DNA from: Janthinobacterium rivuli
Lineage (GTDB): Bacteria; Pseudomonadota; Gammaproteobacteria; Burkholderiales; Burkholderiaceae_D
Length of the DNA: 64,000 bases
NCBI RefSeq assembly: GCF_009208735.1
Contig: NZ_WFLJ01000002.1
Coordinates: forward strand, 1-64,000
Direction of reading: 5' to 3'
Part shown: in pieces, positions 19,272 to 27,401 of the stretch
Layout: the number at the start of each line of letters is the position of its first letter
How positions within the stretch are numbered: position 1 is the first letter of the stretch
Made by a program: the position numbers and the translations under genes
The notes under the pieces: model-generated
Databases searched by the model: none
Told to the model about the DNA's origin: nothing
The model's input: the letters and a program-made list of their open reading frames with translations, nothing else

Positions 19272-21194
19272 ATGACCATTTTTGATAACTATGCAGCACG
19301 CTACGAGCGCACCCGCGAAGAGGAAATGTCGCTCTCCGAATACCTGGCCCTGTGCAAGAAGGACAAGCTGACGTACGCCAGCGCGCCCGAACGCATGCTG
19401 GCCGCCATCGGCGAGCCGCAGCTGGTCGACACGCGCAACGACACGCGCTTGTCGCGCATCTTCGCCAACAAGATCATCAAGATCTATCCCGCCTTCCGCG
19501 AGTTCTACGGCACCGAGGAAGTCATCGAGCAAGTCGTCTCGTATTTCCGCCACGCGGCGCAAGGCCTGGAAGAACGCAAGCAGATCCTGTATCTGCTGGG
19601 CCCCGTCGGCGGCGGCAAGTCGTCGATCGCGGAAAAACTCAAGTCGCTGATGGAACACGTGCCCTTCTATTGCCTGAAAGGCTCGCCAGTCAACGAGTCT
19701 CCGCTGGGCCTGTTCAACGAGGAAGAGGATGGCACCATCCTGGAAGAGGACTACGGCATCCCGCGCCGCTACCTGCGCAACATCCCCAGCCCGTGGGCCG
19801 TGAAACGCCTGCATGAATACAATGGCGATATCAACCAGTTCCGCGTCGTCAAGCGCTACCCGTCCGTGCTGAAACAGATCGCCATCTCGAAAACGGAGCC
19901 GGGCGATGAAAACAACCAGGATATTTCCTCGCTGGTGGGCAAGGTCGACATCCGCAAGCTGGAAGACTATGCGCAGGACGACCCGGACGCCTACAGCTAT
20001 TCGGGCGGCCTGTGCCTGGCCAACCAGGGCTTGATGGAGTTCGTGGAAATGTTCAAGGCCCCCATCAAGGTGCTGCACCCCTTGCTGACGGCCACGCAGG
20101 AAGGCAATTACAAGGGCACGGAAGGCTTCGGCGCGATACCGTTCGACGGCATCATCCTGGCCCACTCGAACGAGTCGGAATGGAAGACCTTCAAGAACAA
20201 CCGCAACAACGAGGCATTTCTTGACCGTATCTATATCGTCAAGGTGCCGTACTGCCTGCGCGTGTCCGATGAAATCAAGATCTACGACAAGCTGGTGGCC
20301 AATTCCTCGCTGGTCAAGGCGCCGTGCGCGCCCGGCACCCTGCGCATGATGGCGCAGTTCGCCATCCTGTCGCGCCTGAAAGACCCGGAAAACTCCAGCA
20401 TCTTCTCGAAGATGCTCGTCTACGATGGCGAAAACCTCAAGGATACGGACCCGAAAGCCAAGTCGATGCACGAATACGTCGATTACGCGGGCGTGGACGA
20501 GGGCATGAACGGTCTGTCGACCCGCTTTGCCTTCAAGATCCTGTCAAAAGTGTTCAACTTTGACAATTCCGAAGTGGCCGCCAATCCCGTGCACTTATTA
20601 TATGTACTGGAACAGCAGGTCGAGCGCGAGCAGTTCGCGCCGGAACTCGAGCAGCGCTACTTCTCCTATATTAAAGAGCACCTGGCGCAGCGCTATGTGG
20701 AATTCATCGGCAAGGAGATCCAGACGGCGTATCTGGAAAGCTATTCGGAATACGGCCAGAACATTTTCGACCGCTACGTGACGTTTGCCGATTTCTGGAT
20801 ACAGGACCAGGAATACCGCGATCCGGACACGGGCGAAAGCTTCGATCGCGAATCGCTGAACAATGAGCTGGAAAAGATCGAGAAACCGGCGGGCATTTCC
20901 AATCCGAAGGATTTCCGCAACGAAATCGTCAACTTCGGCTTGCGCGCGCGGGCCTCGAACGGCGGCAAGAATCCCGCCTGGACCAGTTATGAAAAGTTCC
21001 GCACCGTGATCGAAAAGAAAATGTTCTCGAATACGGAGGAATTGCTGCCCGTGATTTCCTTCAATGCCAAGGCCAGCGCCGACGATGCCAACAAGCACGC
21101 CGACTTCGTGGCCCGCATGGTGGAAAAAGGCTATACGGCCAAGCAGGTACGCCTGTTATGCGAATGGTACTTGCGCGTACGCAAGTCGTCATAG
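19272..21194 (+). CDS. prkA: PrkA serine protein kinase (YeaG)
   Basis: A 640-residue AAA+ protein of the PrkA family. The N-terminus reads IFDNYAARYERTREEEMSL, the Walker A motif is GPVGGGKSS (near residue 115), and the C-terminal half holds the kinase-like part ending in KQVRLLCEWYLRVRKSS. PrkA/YeaG phosphorylates itself and other proteins and supports stationary-phase and nitrogen-starvation survival in enterobacteria. It leads the conserved prkA-yeaH-spoVR cluster, with the next gene about 70 bp downstream. AAAGGACATTGAC precedes the ATG. Confidence 0.95.
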   Translation: MTIFDNYAARYERTREEEMSLSEYLALCKKDKLTYASAPERMLAAIGEPQLVDTRNDTRLSRIFANKIIKIYPAFREFYGTEEVIEQVVSYFRHAAQGLEERKQILYLLGPVGGGKSSIAEKLKSLMEHVPFYCLKGSPVNESPLGLFNEEEDGTILEEDYGIPRRYLRNIPSPWAVKRLHEYNGDINQFRVVKRYPSVLKQIAISKTEPGDENNQDISSLVGKVDIRKLEDYAQDDPDAYSYSGGLCLANQGLMEFVEMFKAPIKVLHPLLTATQEGNYKGTEGFGAIPFDGIILAHSNESEWKTFKNNRNNEAFLDRIYIVKVPYCLRVSDEIKIYDKLVANSSLVKAPCAPGTLRMMAQFAILSRLKDPENSSIFSKMLVYDGENLKDTDPKAKSMHEYVDYAGVDEGMNGLSTRFAFKILSKVFNFDNSEVAANPVHLLYVLEQQVEREQFAPELEQRYFSYIKEHLAQRYVEFIGKEIQTAYLESYSEYGQNIFDRYVTFADFWIQDQEYRDPDTGESFDRESLNNELEKIEKPAGISNPKDFRNEIVNFGLRARASNGGKNPAWTSYEKFRTVIEKKMFSNTEELLPVISFNAKASADDANKHADFVARMVEKGYTAKQVRLLCEWYLRVRKSS

Positions 21195-21267
21195 CGCGGA
21201 CAGCGGAGGCGCGCTCCCGCCCGGCAACATGCGGGGGCGCGCAGGACGAGAAGCAAGGAGGCACCCT

Positions 21268-22536
21268 TTGACATACCTCATCGACAGGCGCTTGCAAAGC
21301 AAGAATAAATCCGCCGTCAACCGCGAGCGTTTCCTGCGGCGTTACAAGGGCCAGATCAAGGATGCGGTGGGGCGCGCCATCAAGGGGCGCTCGATCACGG
21401 ACGTCGAGAATGGCGAAAAGGTCAGCATCCCCGTCAAGGACGTGGGCGAACCGTCGTTCGGTCACGCGCATGGCGGCATCTGGGAAGTGGTCAATCCCGG
21501 CAACAAGGAATACCTGAAAGGCGACCAGATCGCCCGGCCGAAAGGCGGCGGTGGCGGCGGGCGGGGCAAGGCGGGCAATAGCGACGAGACGACGGAAGAC
21601 GACTTCATCTTCGAATTGTCGCGCGAAGAATTCATGAATTATTTCTTCGAAGACTTGGAATTGCCGCACATGGTGAAAACCCAGCTGACGGCCACCACGG
21701 AATTCAAGAACCAGCGCGCCGGCTACAATATGTCGGGCACGCCCTCGAACATCCACGTGCTGCGCTCCCTGCGCGGCGCGCTGGGACGGCGCATCGCCGT
21801 CGGCGGCGGCGCCCGCAGGCAGCTGGCGCAGGCCGAGGAAGACCTGGCGACCCTGCTGCACGAAGGCGCGCCCGACAGCGACCCGCTGGTGGTCGAACTG
21901 CGCCGCCTGATCCACCACCTGCACACGCGCCTGCTGGCGATACCCTTCATCGACCCGTTCGACTTGCGCTACAGCAACCGCATCAAGGTGCCCAAGCCGA
22001 TGACGCAAGCCGTCATGTTCTGCATCATGGACGTGTCCGGCTCCATGGACGAGTCGCGCAAGGACACGGCCAAGCGCTTCTTCATCCTGTTATATCTGTT
22101 CCTCAAGCGCGTCTACGACAAGATCGAGGTGGTCTTCATCCGCCACCATACGGCGGCGGCCGAGGTGGACGAGCATGAATTCTTCAATTCGCGCGAGTCG
22201 GGCGGCACCGTCGTGTCGTCCGCCCTGCACTTGCTCAACACCATCATCGACGAGCGCTATGGCGCCGGGCAATGGAACAGCTATGTGGCGCAGGCGTCCG
22301 ACGGCGACAACTGGGACAACGATTCCGTGCTGTGCCGCCAGTTGCTTATTAATACCATCATGCCCAAGGTGCAGTACTACACCTATGTCGAGATCACCGA
22401 CGGCCCGCAGCAAAACCTGTGGGAGCAATACGCGGGCGTGCTCGACCATCACGCCCATTTCGCCATGCAAAAGATCGTCACGCCGGCCGATATCTACCCC
22501 GTGTTCCGCGAACTGTTCAAGAAACAGGTGAAATGA
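21268..22536 (+). CDS. yeaH: UPF0229 protein YeaH (VWA-like, PrkA partner)
   Basis: A 422-residue protein. It aligns from its first residues with E. coli YeaH: YLIDRRLQSKNKSAVNRERF, RPKGGGGGG, IPFIDPFDLRYSNR and the VWA/MIDAS-like FCIMDVSGSMDESRKDTAKRF, with RHHT and ASDGDNWDNDS later. The start is TTG at 21268, supported by a perfect AAGGAGG six bases upstream; an ATG at 21064 in the same frame lies inside prkA and would add non-conserved residues. The function is linked to PrkA signalling. Its stop overlaps the spoVR start (ATGA). Confidence 0.93.
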   Translation: MTYLIDRRLQSKNKSAVNRERFLRRYKGQIKDAVGRAIKGRSITDVENGEKVSIPVKDVGEPSFGHAHGGIWEVVNPGNKEYLKGDQIARPKGGGGGGRGKAGNSDETTEDDFIFELSREEFMNYFFEDLELPHMVKTQLTATTEFKNQRAGYNMSGTPSNIHVLRSLRGALGRRIAVGGGARRQLAQAEEDLATLLHEGAPDSDPLVVELRRLIHHLHTRLLAIPFIDPFDLRYSNRIKVPKPMTQAVMFCIMDVSGSMDESRKDTAKRFFILLYLFLKRVYDKIEVVFIRHHTAAAEVDEHEFFNSRESGGTVVSSALHLLNTIIDERYGAGQWNSYVAQASDGDNWDNDSVLCRQLLINTIMPKVQYYTYVEITDGPQQNLWEQYAGVLDHHAHFAMQKIVTPADIYPVFRELFKKQVK

Positions 22537-24137
22537 TGAGTGCAGCCTTTGACCGCGCCAGCAACACCCCGGGCGAACCGTTCGTGCGCCTGCGCCACCC
22601 GAACGCCCTGCCCGAGCAGTCGGAATGGACGTTCGAGCTGATCGAGCAAATCCACGAGGAAATCCGCCGCGTGGCGAAGCAGTTCGGCCTCGACACCTAT
22701 CCGAACCAGCTGGAAATCATCACGGCCGAACAGATGATGGATGCCTACACTTCGGTCGGCATGCCCGTCTCCTACAACCACTGGTCGTTCGGCAAGCATT
22801 TTCTGTCCACCGAGAAAAGCTACAAGCGGGGTCAGATGGGCCTGGCCTACGAGATCGTCATCAACTCGAACCCGTGCATCGCCTATTTAATGGAGGAAAA
22901 CAGCCTGACCATGCAATCGCTGGTGATCGCGCATGCGGCCTACGGCCACAACTCCTTCTTCAAGGGCAATTACCTGTTCCGCGCCTGGACGGATGCGGAC
23001 GCCATCATCGACTATATGGTATTTGCCAAGAATTACATCGCCGAATGCGAGCAGCGCCATGGCGTCGATGCCGTGGAATTGCTGCTCGACTCGTGCCACG
23101 CCATCCAGAACTATGGCGTGGACCGCTACAAGCGCCCGGCGAAACTGTCGATGGCGAAGGAATATGCGCGCCAGAAAGAGCGCGAAGCCTATGTGCAGTC
23201 GCAGATCAACCAGCTGTGGCGCACCCTGCCCCGGCGCGACGAAGACGAGGAAGAGGACGACCAGCGCAAGGCCGCCCCCCGCTTTCCGCCCGAACCCGAG
23301 GAAAACCTGCTGTACTTTATAGAGAAGTACGCGCCGCTGCTGGAACCGTGGCAGCGCGAGATGGTGCGCATCGTGCGCAAGATTTCCCAGTACTTCTATC
23401 CGCAGCGGCAAACCCAGGTCATGAACGAGGGCTGGGCCACCTTCTGGCACTACACGATATTGAACCAGCTCTACGATGAAGGCGTGGTGGGCGACGGCTT
23501 CATGATGGAATTTCTCAAAAGCCATACCAACGTCGTCTACCAGCCGCCCATCGACAGCCCCTATTACAGCGGCATCAACCCGTATGCGCTGGGTTTTGCC
23601 ATGATGAGCGATATCCGCCGCATCTGCGAGCACCCGACGGATGAAGACCGCGCCTGGTTCCCCGACATGGCCGGCAGCGACTGGCGCAAGAGCCTGGACT
23701 TCGCCATGCGCAATTTCAAGGATGAAAGCTTCATCGCCCAGTATCTGTCGCCGCGGCTGATCCGCGAATTCCATTTCTTTGCCGTGCTCGACGACGACAA
23801 GAATGAAAAGCTGGCCGTGTCCGCCATCCACGACGACGCCGGCTACCGCTACGTGCGCCAGCAGTTGGCCGAGCAGTACAACCTGGGCAACCGCGAGCCG
23901 AACATCCAGGTGTGGTCCGTCAACACGCGCGACGACCGGGCACTGACCTTGCGCCATACGCAATTCCAGCGCCGCCCGCTGAACCAGCAGGCGGCCGAGG
24001 TGCTCAAGCATGTGGCGCGGCTGTGGGGCTTCGATGTGCACCTCGATACGGTCGATCCGCAGGGGGTGGTCCTGGGCACCTTGAATTGCCGGCGCGAGAA
24101 GCGCAACCGGCGCGACGACCCGGCCGCCAAGCCATGA
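22533..24137 (+). CDS. spoVR: SpoVR-family protein (YcgB)
   Basis: A 534-residue cytosolic protein of the SpoVR/YcgB family. Characteristic stretches are YPNQLEIITAEQMMDAY, PVSYNHWSFGKHF, HAAYGHNSFFKGNY, MNEGWATFWHYTILN and NPYALGFAMMSDI. The role is unknown in Gram-negatives; in Bacillus SpoVR affects the spore cortex. It is translationally coupled to yeaH through ATGA and closes the prkA-yeaH-spoVR operon. The His/Glu pattern (HAAYGH, NEGWATFWH) looks like a metal site, by inference only. Confidence 0.93.
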   Translation: MMSAAFDRASNTPGEPFVRLRHPNALPEQSEWTFELIEQIHEEIRRVAKQFGLDTYPNQLEIITAEQMMDAYTSVGMPVSYNHWSFGKHFLSTEKSYKRGQMGLAYEIVINSNPCIAYLMEENSLTMQSLVIAHAAYGHNSFFKGNYLFRAWTDADAIIDYMVFAKNYIAECEQRHGVDAVELLLDSCHAIQNYGVDRYKRPAKLSMAKEYARQKEREAYVQSQINQLWRTLPRRDEDEEEDDQRKAAPRFPPEPEENLLYFIEKYAPLLEPWQREMVRIVRKISQYFYPQRQTQVMNEGWATFWHYTILNQLYDEGVVGDGFMMEFLKSHTNVVYQPPIDSPYYSGINPYALGFAMMSDIRRICEHPTDEDRAWFPDMAGSDWRKSLDFAMRNFKDESFIAQYLSPRLIREFHFFAVLDDDKNEKLAVSAIHDDAGYRYVRQQLAEQYNLGNREPNIQVWSVNTRDDRALTLRHTQFQRRPLNQQAAEVLKHVARLWGFDVHLDTVDPQGVVLGTLNCRREKRNRRDDPAAKP

Positions 24138-24146
24138 AATGATTTA

Positions 24147-24175
24147 TTGATAATAATCAATAGCAAGAATATAAG
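24147..24175 (+). promoter_or_regulatory. Promoter with overlapping FNR-type (or Fur-like) operator
   Basis: TTGATA (24147-24152), a 17-bp spacer and TATAAG (24170-24175). The -35 box is part of TTGATAATAATCAA (24147-24160), a perfect match to the FNR consensus TTGAT-N4-ATCAA. The same stretch contains TGATAAT, one half of a Fur box, so iron control is the alternative. A site over the -35 usually means repression. Confidence 0.5.
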
Positions 24176-24357
24176 CGCTTCCTATGCCTATATAGGAATT
24201 CCGTATGGCCTGACGGCGTCGAAACGGCCTCCGGAAGGGCTTTTTTTGACCTGGGTGAAGTGTGTTGCGCACCCGTTTGGTGCGCGCGGCGGGCTAAGTG
24301 GTCTGGTTCCGAGCCAAAACATTTCCCAAAAGAAAGATTTTTCTCCAAATTTAGCAG

Positions 24358-24386
24358 TTTCCATATTGGATATCACGAAATATAAT
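24358..24386 (+). promoter_or_regulatory. Second orphan promoter before tonB
   Basis: TTTCCA (24358-24363), a 17-bp spacer and a perfect TATAAT (24381-24386). Transcription would start near 24393 and meet a terminator about 70 nt later, so it does not obviously serve tonB. Confidence 0.45.
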
Positions 24387-24392
24387 TCCGCC

Positions 24393-24466
24393 ATATAGGC
24401 ACATCGGAGAACTTAGCAGCGGTCGCCCAAAACGGCTGTAAAAAACCGATAAGACCGCCTTTTTTT
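24393..24466 (+). ncRNA. Candidate small RNA ending in a Rho-independent terminator
   Basis: About 74 nt between the TATAAT promoter and a terminator. The final structure is an outer stem GCGGTC (24419-24424)/GACCGC (24453-24458) enclosing a CGG/CCG mini-hairpin and followed by seven T. The interval is too short for a protein and no family was recognised. It is predicted only from the promoter and terminator spacing. Confidence 0.4.
24419..24466 (+). terminator. Rho-independent terminator upstream of tonB
   Basis: GCGGTC pairs with GACCGC across a 28-nt loop that holds its own small hairpin, followed by CTTTTTTT. It would stop transcription arriving from spoVR or from the orphan promoters and insulate tonB. 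Confidence 0.65.
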
Positions 24467-24581
24467 ATGTCCGAAAGCGTGCAAAGATGACATAAGCAAG
24501 TACGTTTTCAGGGCGCAAAAGCGCCAAAAATTTAACCGGTTTTAGGCGTTAAAAATCTGTGTAAAATAAAGAATTCGTATG

Positions 24582-24587
24582 TATAAT
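24582..24587 (+). promoter_or_regulatory. -10 box of the tonB promoter
   Basis: A perfect TATAAT lies 90 bp before the tonB start and downstream of the terminator. No good -35 hexamer is present at the usual distance, so an activator may be needed, or the -10 may act with weak upstream contacts. Confidence 0.4.
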
Positions 24588-24676
24588 TCGGCGACGTCCC
24601 GGATACGGCTGGAGCTTTGTGTCGTCATTTTGGGGTTCAGTTGCAAGACAAGAGATGGTATTTGGAGAAAGCAGGC

Positions 24677-25333
24677 ATGAATTTTTCGAACGAGAAAAGT
24701 CCCAAGAACTACACAGGCATAACCGTCGTTGTCCTGCTGCACGTTCTCGCGGCTTACGGGATCGCGACGGGCTTGGGCAAGCGGTTGGTCACCAAAATGA
24801 TGGAACCGGTTGAAACCAAGATTATCGAGGAAGTCAAACCGCCTCCACCGAAGGATCTTCCACCGCCACCACCGCCGCCAGAAATGAAAGCGCCACCACC
24901 GCCATTCATTCCGCCAGTCGAGGTGAACGTGCAGCAGCCGCCACCACAGCAGAACGTGATCGCAAATACGACTGCCGTGAAGCCAGCTACGAATGTATTG
25001 GCACCGCCATCGCCGCCTGCACAGCCTGCGCCAACTCCTGGACCAGCCAAATCGGTGCGTACACCGGCCGTGGTTGACTTCAGTGTCTGCGAAAAACCGG
25101 CTTATCCAAAGTCGTCGCAGCGCAATGAGGAAACCGGTGTGGTGACACTGTCGTTCCTGATCGGTGTAGACGGCAAGGTCGCTGATTCGAAGATCGTGAA
25201 GTCCAGCGGCTTCAGAGACCTGGACAAAGCCGCGGTGCAAGGTATCAGCCGCTGTACATTCAAGCCGGCAACAGTTGACGGCAAGCCGGAACAAGGCTGG
25301 CAGCAAATGCAATACGTTTGGTCGCTGGATTAA
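24677..25333 (+). CDS. tonB: TonB energy-transducing protein
   Basis: A 218-residue TonB. One N-terminal membrane helix (ITVVVLLHVLAAYGIATGL) is followed by a Pro-rich periplasmic spacer (PPPPKDLPPPPPPPEMKAP) and a C-terminal TonB fold with GVVTLSFLIGVDGKVADSKIVKSSGFRDLDKAAV. It passes proton-motive energy from ExbB/ExbD to outer-membrane receptors. The frame opens at 24617, but the ATG at 24677 with upstream GGAG gives the normal topology. It heads tonB-exbB-exbD-exbD. Codon choice (GCT, GCA, GGT, CGT) differs from the GCG/GGC-rich neighbours. Confidence 0.95.
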   Translation: MNFSNEKSPKNYTGITVVVLLHVLAAYGIATGLGKRLVTKMMEPVETKIIEEVKPPPPKDLPPPPPPPEMKAPPPPFIPPVEVNVQQPPPQQNVIANTTAVKPATNVLAPPSPPAQPAPTPGPAKSVRTPAVVDFSVCEKPAYPKSSQRNEETGVVTLSFLIGVDGKVADSKIVKSSGFRDLDKAAVQGISRCTFKPATVDGKPEQGWQQMQYVWSLD

Positions 25334-25419
25334 AACCCGAGACAGTTATCCCCTGTCTCACACTATGATTTCGTTGTCATTACGTTCAGCGATCTGTTAT
25401 TTTTAATTTTGGAGGAAGC

Positions 25420-26352
25420 ATGTTTAAGAATACCCGTTTGTCCGCATTTTTTGCCGCGGTTCTGTTGTCCGTCACCGCTACTACCGCTCTGGTAGCAGCT
25501 CCGGCATTCGCTGACGCGCCAGCATCGGCTGCCGCTTCGGCTCCTGCGGCAGACGCTGCACCAGCACCAGTTGCCGCAGATGCCGCCGCTCCAGCAGCAG
25601 ACGCAGCAGCAGCTCCAGCCGCTGACGCAGCCGCTCCAGCCAAAACCGAAGAAGTGCACAACCCGTTCGGCCTGTCCGCAGTCTGGGACGGCGGCTTCGT
25701 GCCACGCGCTACCCTGATCATCCTGTCCATCATGTCGATCGGCAGCTGGTACATCATCATCACCAAACTGCTGGATCAAATGAAGATCTTCAAGCAAGCT
25801 AAGGAAGCCGCTTCCAAATTCTGGAAAGCTCCTTCGATCGCTGCTGGTTCGGCAACCCTGAGCGAAGGCTCGCCATTCCGCTTCATCGCTGAATCGGGCA
25901 CCAAGGCAACCGCACACCATGACGGCGCCCTGCTGGAACAAATCGATCTGTCGACCTGGGTGACGATGTCGATCCAGCGCGCTTCGGACAAAGTCCAATC
26001 GCGTCTGCAAGATGGCCTGTCGTTCCTGGCAACCGTTGGTTCGACCGCACCGTTTATCGGTCTGTTCGGTACCGTTTGGGGTATCTACGGCGCGCTGACC
26101 GCTATCGGCATGACCGGTAACGCATCGATCGACAAAGTGGCAGGTCCAGTTGGTGAAGCACTGATCATGACCGCTTTCGGTCTGCTGGTCGCCGTTCCTG
26201 CCGTTCTGGGTTACAACTGGCTGGTACGTCGCAACAAATCCGCAATGGAAGACATCCGCTCGTTCAGCGCCGACGTTCACTCGGTCCTGGTTTCCGGCGT
26301 AATGTCCACCAGCGAAGCTGGCCGTGCTGCCGGCGCTAAAAAGATCGGATAA
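25420..26352 (+). CDS. exbB: ExbB proton channel subunit with cleaved Ala/Pro-rich N-terminus
   Basis: A 310-residue MotA/TolQ/ExbB protein. A signal peptide (MFKNTRLSAFFAAVLLSV...AFA) is followed by about 45 residues made almost only of Ala, Pro, Asp and Val in a periodic pattern. Three membrane helices then follow, with GSTAPFIGLFGTVWGIYGALT and GEALIMTAFGLLVAVPAVLGYNW. ExbB forms the pentameric channel around ExbD. TTTTGGAGGAAGC lies just before the ATG. The signal peptide and Ala/Pro arm mark the extended ExbB type. Codon use suggests high expression. Confidence 0.95.
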   Translation: MFKNTRLSAFFAAVLLSVTATTALVAAPAFADAPASAAASAPAADAAPAPVAADAAAPAADAAAAPAADAAAPAKTEEVHNPFGLSAVWDGGFVPRATLIILSIMSIGSWYIIITKLLDQMKIFKQAKEAASKFWKAPSIAAGSATLSEGSPFRFIAESGTKATAHHDGALLEQIDLSTWVTMSIQRASDKVQSRLQDGLSFLATVGSTAPFIGLFGTVWGIYGALTAIGMTGNASIDKVAGPVGEALIMTAFGLLVAVPAVLGYNWLVRRNKSAMEDIRSFSADVHSVLVSGVMSTSEAGRAAGAKKIG

Positions 26353-26357
26353 GAATC

Positions 26358-26786
26358 ATGTCGATGTCCGTCGGCTCCGACAGCGGAGATGAAGATCAAG
26401 TAATGTCAGAAATCAACACGACGCCGCTCGTCGACATCATGTTGGTTTTGCTGATCATTTTCTTGATCACCAGTCCGGTTGTCCTCAAATTGCAGAAAAT
26501 CGATCTGCCGATTGAGGCCAACCAAGCCCTGCAAACCAAGCCAGAGAACGTCAACATCGTTGTTAACAAGGATGGTGAGATTTACCTGGGCCAGACCAGA
26601 CTGAAAGACACGAACGAACTGTTCGATTATCTTAAAGTTGAAGCAGTGAAAGTACCGCAGCCGGAAGTACACGTTCGTGGCGACCAAGAAACACGCTACG
26701 AATCGATCGGCCGGGTTATTTACACGACCCAACGTGCCGGGATCCAGAAGGTCGGCTTCATCACCGAACCACCTGACAAGGGCTGA
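26358..26786 (+). CDS. exbD: ExbD biopolymer transport protein, copy 1
   Basis: A 142-residue protein with a short acidic cytosolic start, then INTTPLVDIMLVLLIIFLIT, in which the Asp is the proton-carrying residue of the single helix. A periplasmic domain (VNIVVNKDGEIYLGQTRL...VHVRGDQETRYESIGRVIYTTQRAGIQKVGFIT) completes it. It starts 5 bp after exbB. It forms the ExbB5-ExbD2 motor that drives TonB. A second, different ExbD gene follows, so mixed or alternative dimers are possible. Confidence 0.95.
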   Translation: MSMSVGSDSGDEDQVMSEINTTPLVDIMLVLLIIFLITSPVVLKLQKIDLPIEANQALQTKPENVNIVVNKDGEIYLGQTRLKDTNELFDYLKVEAVKVPQPEVHVRGDQETRYESIGRVIYTTQRAGIQKVGFITEPPDKG

Positions 26787-26800
26787 TAGCGACTGACAGC

Positions 26801-26825
26801 GGCGCCCCGGCAACATGGGGGCGCC
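26801..26825 (+). repeat. Strong hairpin between the two exbD genes
   Basis: An 8-bp inverted repeat, GGCGCCCC (26801-26808)/GGGGCGCC (26818-26825), lies 14 bp after the first exbD stop. No T tract follows, so it is more likely an RNA-stability or processing hairpin than a terminator. It could set unequal levels of the two ExbD proteins. Confidence 0.5.
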
Positions 26826-26891
26826 ACTGACGGAAGCTTGCCGGGCGGCAGTATCGCCCGGTGCTTCGTTGGACTTCTTAAAGGAAACACT

Positions 26892-27323
26892 ATGAGTATG
26901 AATGTCGGTTCGGGAAGCGCAGCAGGCGCGGATCCGGAACCAATGATGGAACTGAACATGACGCCCCTCATCGACGTGATGCTGGTGCTGATTATCATGT
27001 TGATCATCACGATTCCTAAGCAAAACCACTCGGTGAACCTGAACATGCCGGTCGGCACCCCGCCGCCACCGACAACCGAACCAGTGGTCGTCACGATCGA
27101 TGTCGATTTTGATGGCACTATCTTGTGGGACAATCAGGTCGTACCTGATCGTAATACGCTGGAAGCCAAACTGAGCAACGTTGCTGCGCAAGCAGATCAG
27201 CCAGAAGTGCATCTGCGTCCTAACAAGCTGGTGGAATACAAGGTCGTCGCCGGTGTGATGGCGTCGGCGCAGCGTCTGGGCGTGACCAAAATCGGTCTGG
27301 TCGGCAACGAGCAATTCCAGTAA
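26892..27323 (+). CDS. exbD: ExbD biopolymer transport protein, copy 2
   Basis: A 143-residue ExbD paralogue. LNMTPLIDVMLVLIIMLIITIP holds the functional Asp. The periplasmic domain has a Pro-rich start (GTPPPPTTEP), then VVVTIDVDFDGTILWDNQVV and VEYKVVAGVMASAQRLGVTKIGLVG. It differs clearly from copy 1, so this is not a recent duplication. AAGGA lies 7 nt before the ATG at 26892; an in-frame ATG at 26838 gives a non-conserved extension. Clusters with two ExbD proteins occur in xanthomonads and other proteobacteria, where the second can be needed only for some substrates. Confidence 0.93.
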   Translation: MSMNVGSGSAAGADPEPMMELNMTPLIDVMLVLIIMLIITIPKQNHSVNLNMPVGTPPPPTTEPVVVTIDVDFDGTILWDNQVVPDRNTLEAKLSNVAAQADQPEVHLRPNKLVEYKVVAGVMASAQRLGVTKIGLVGNEQFQ

Positions 27324-27351
27324 GCTGTAGCAATCAGGTTATCTTTACATC

Positions 27352-27385
27352 CGAATAGGCAGGACTTCCTGCCTATTCGCTTTTT
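27352..27385 (+). terminator. Rho-independent terminator after the second exbD
   Basis: A perfect 12-bp stem, CGAATAGGCAGG/CCTGCCTATTCG with a 4-nt loop, is followed by CTTTTT. It ends only 16 bp before the start of the TPR gene, so that gene depends on read-through or has lower expression than the motor genes. Confidence 0.85.
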
Positions 27386-27401
27386 ACTGAAAGACTTTCT
27401 C

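Larger units (their letters stand above)
24138..24676. other. Regulatory-rich intergenic region before tonB
   Basis: About 540 bp, clearly richer in A and T than the flanks and without a supported gene. It carries a promoter overlapping a perfect FNR-type palindrome (24147-24175), a T7 tract after a weak stem (24230-24247), a second promoter ending in TATAAT (24358-24386), a Rho-independent terminator (24419-24466), and a TATAAT (24582-24587) close to tonB. An 83-codon frame at 24147-24398 is not believed: its ATG lies inside the palindrome. Confidence 0.5.

Noticed and set aside
24147-24398. An 83-codon frame before tonB
   Set aside because: Its ATG lies inside the palindrome/promoter, there is no ribosome site, and codon use does not fit.
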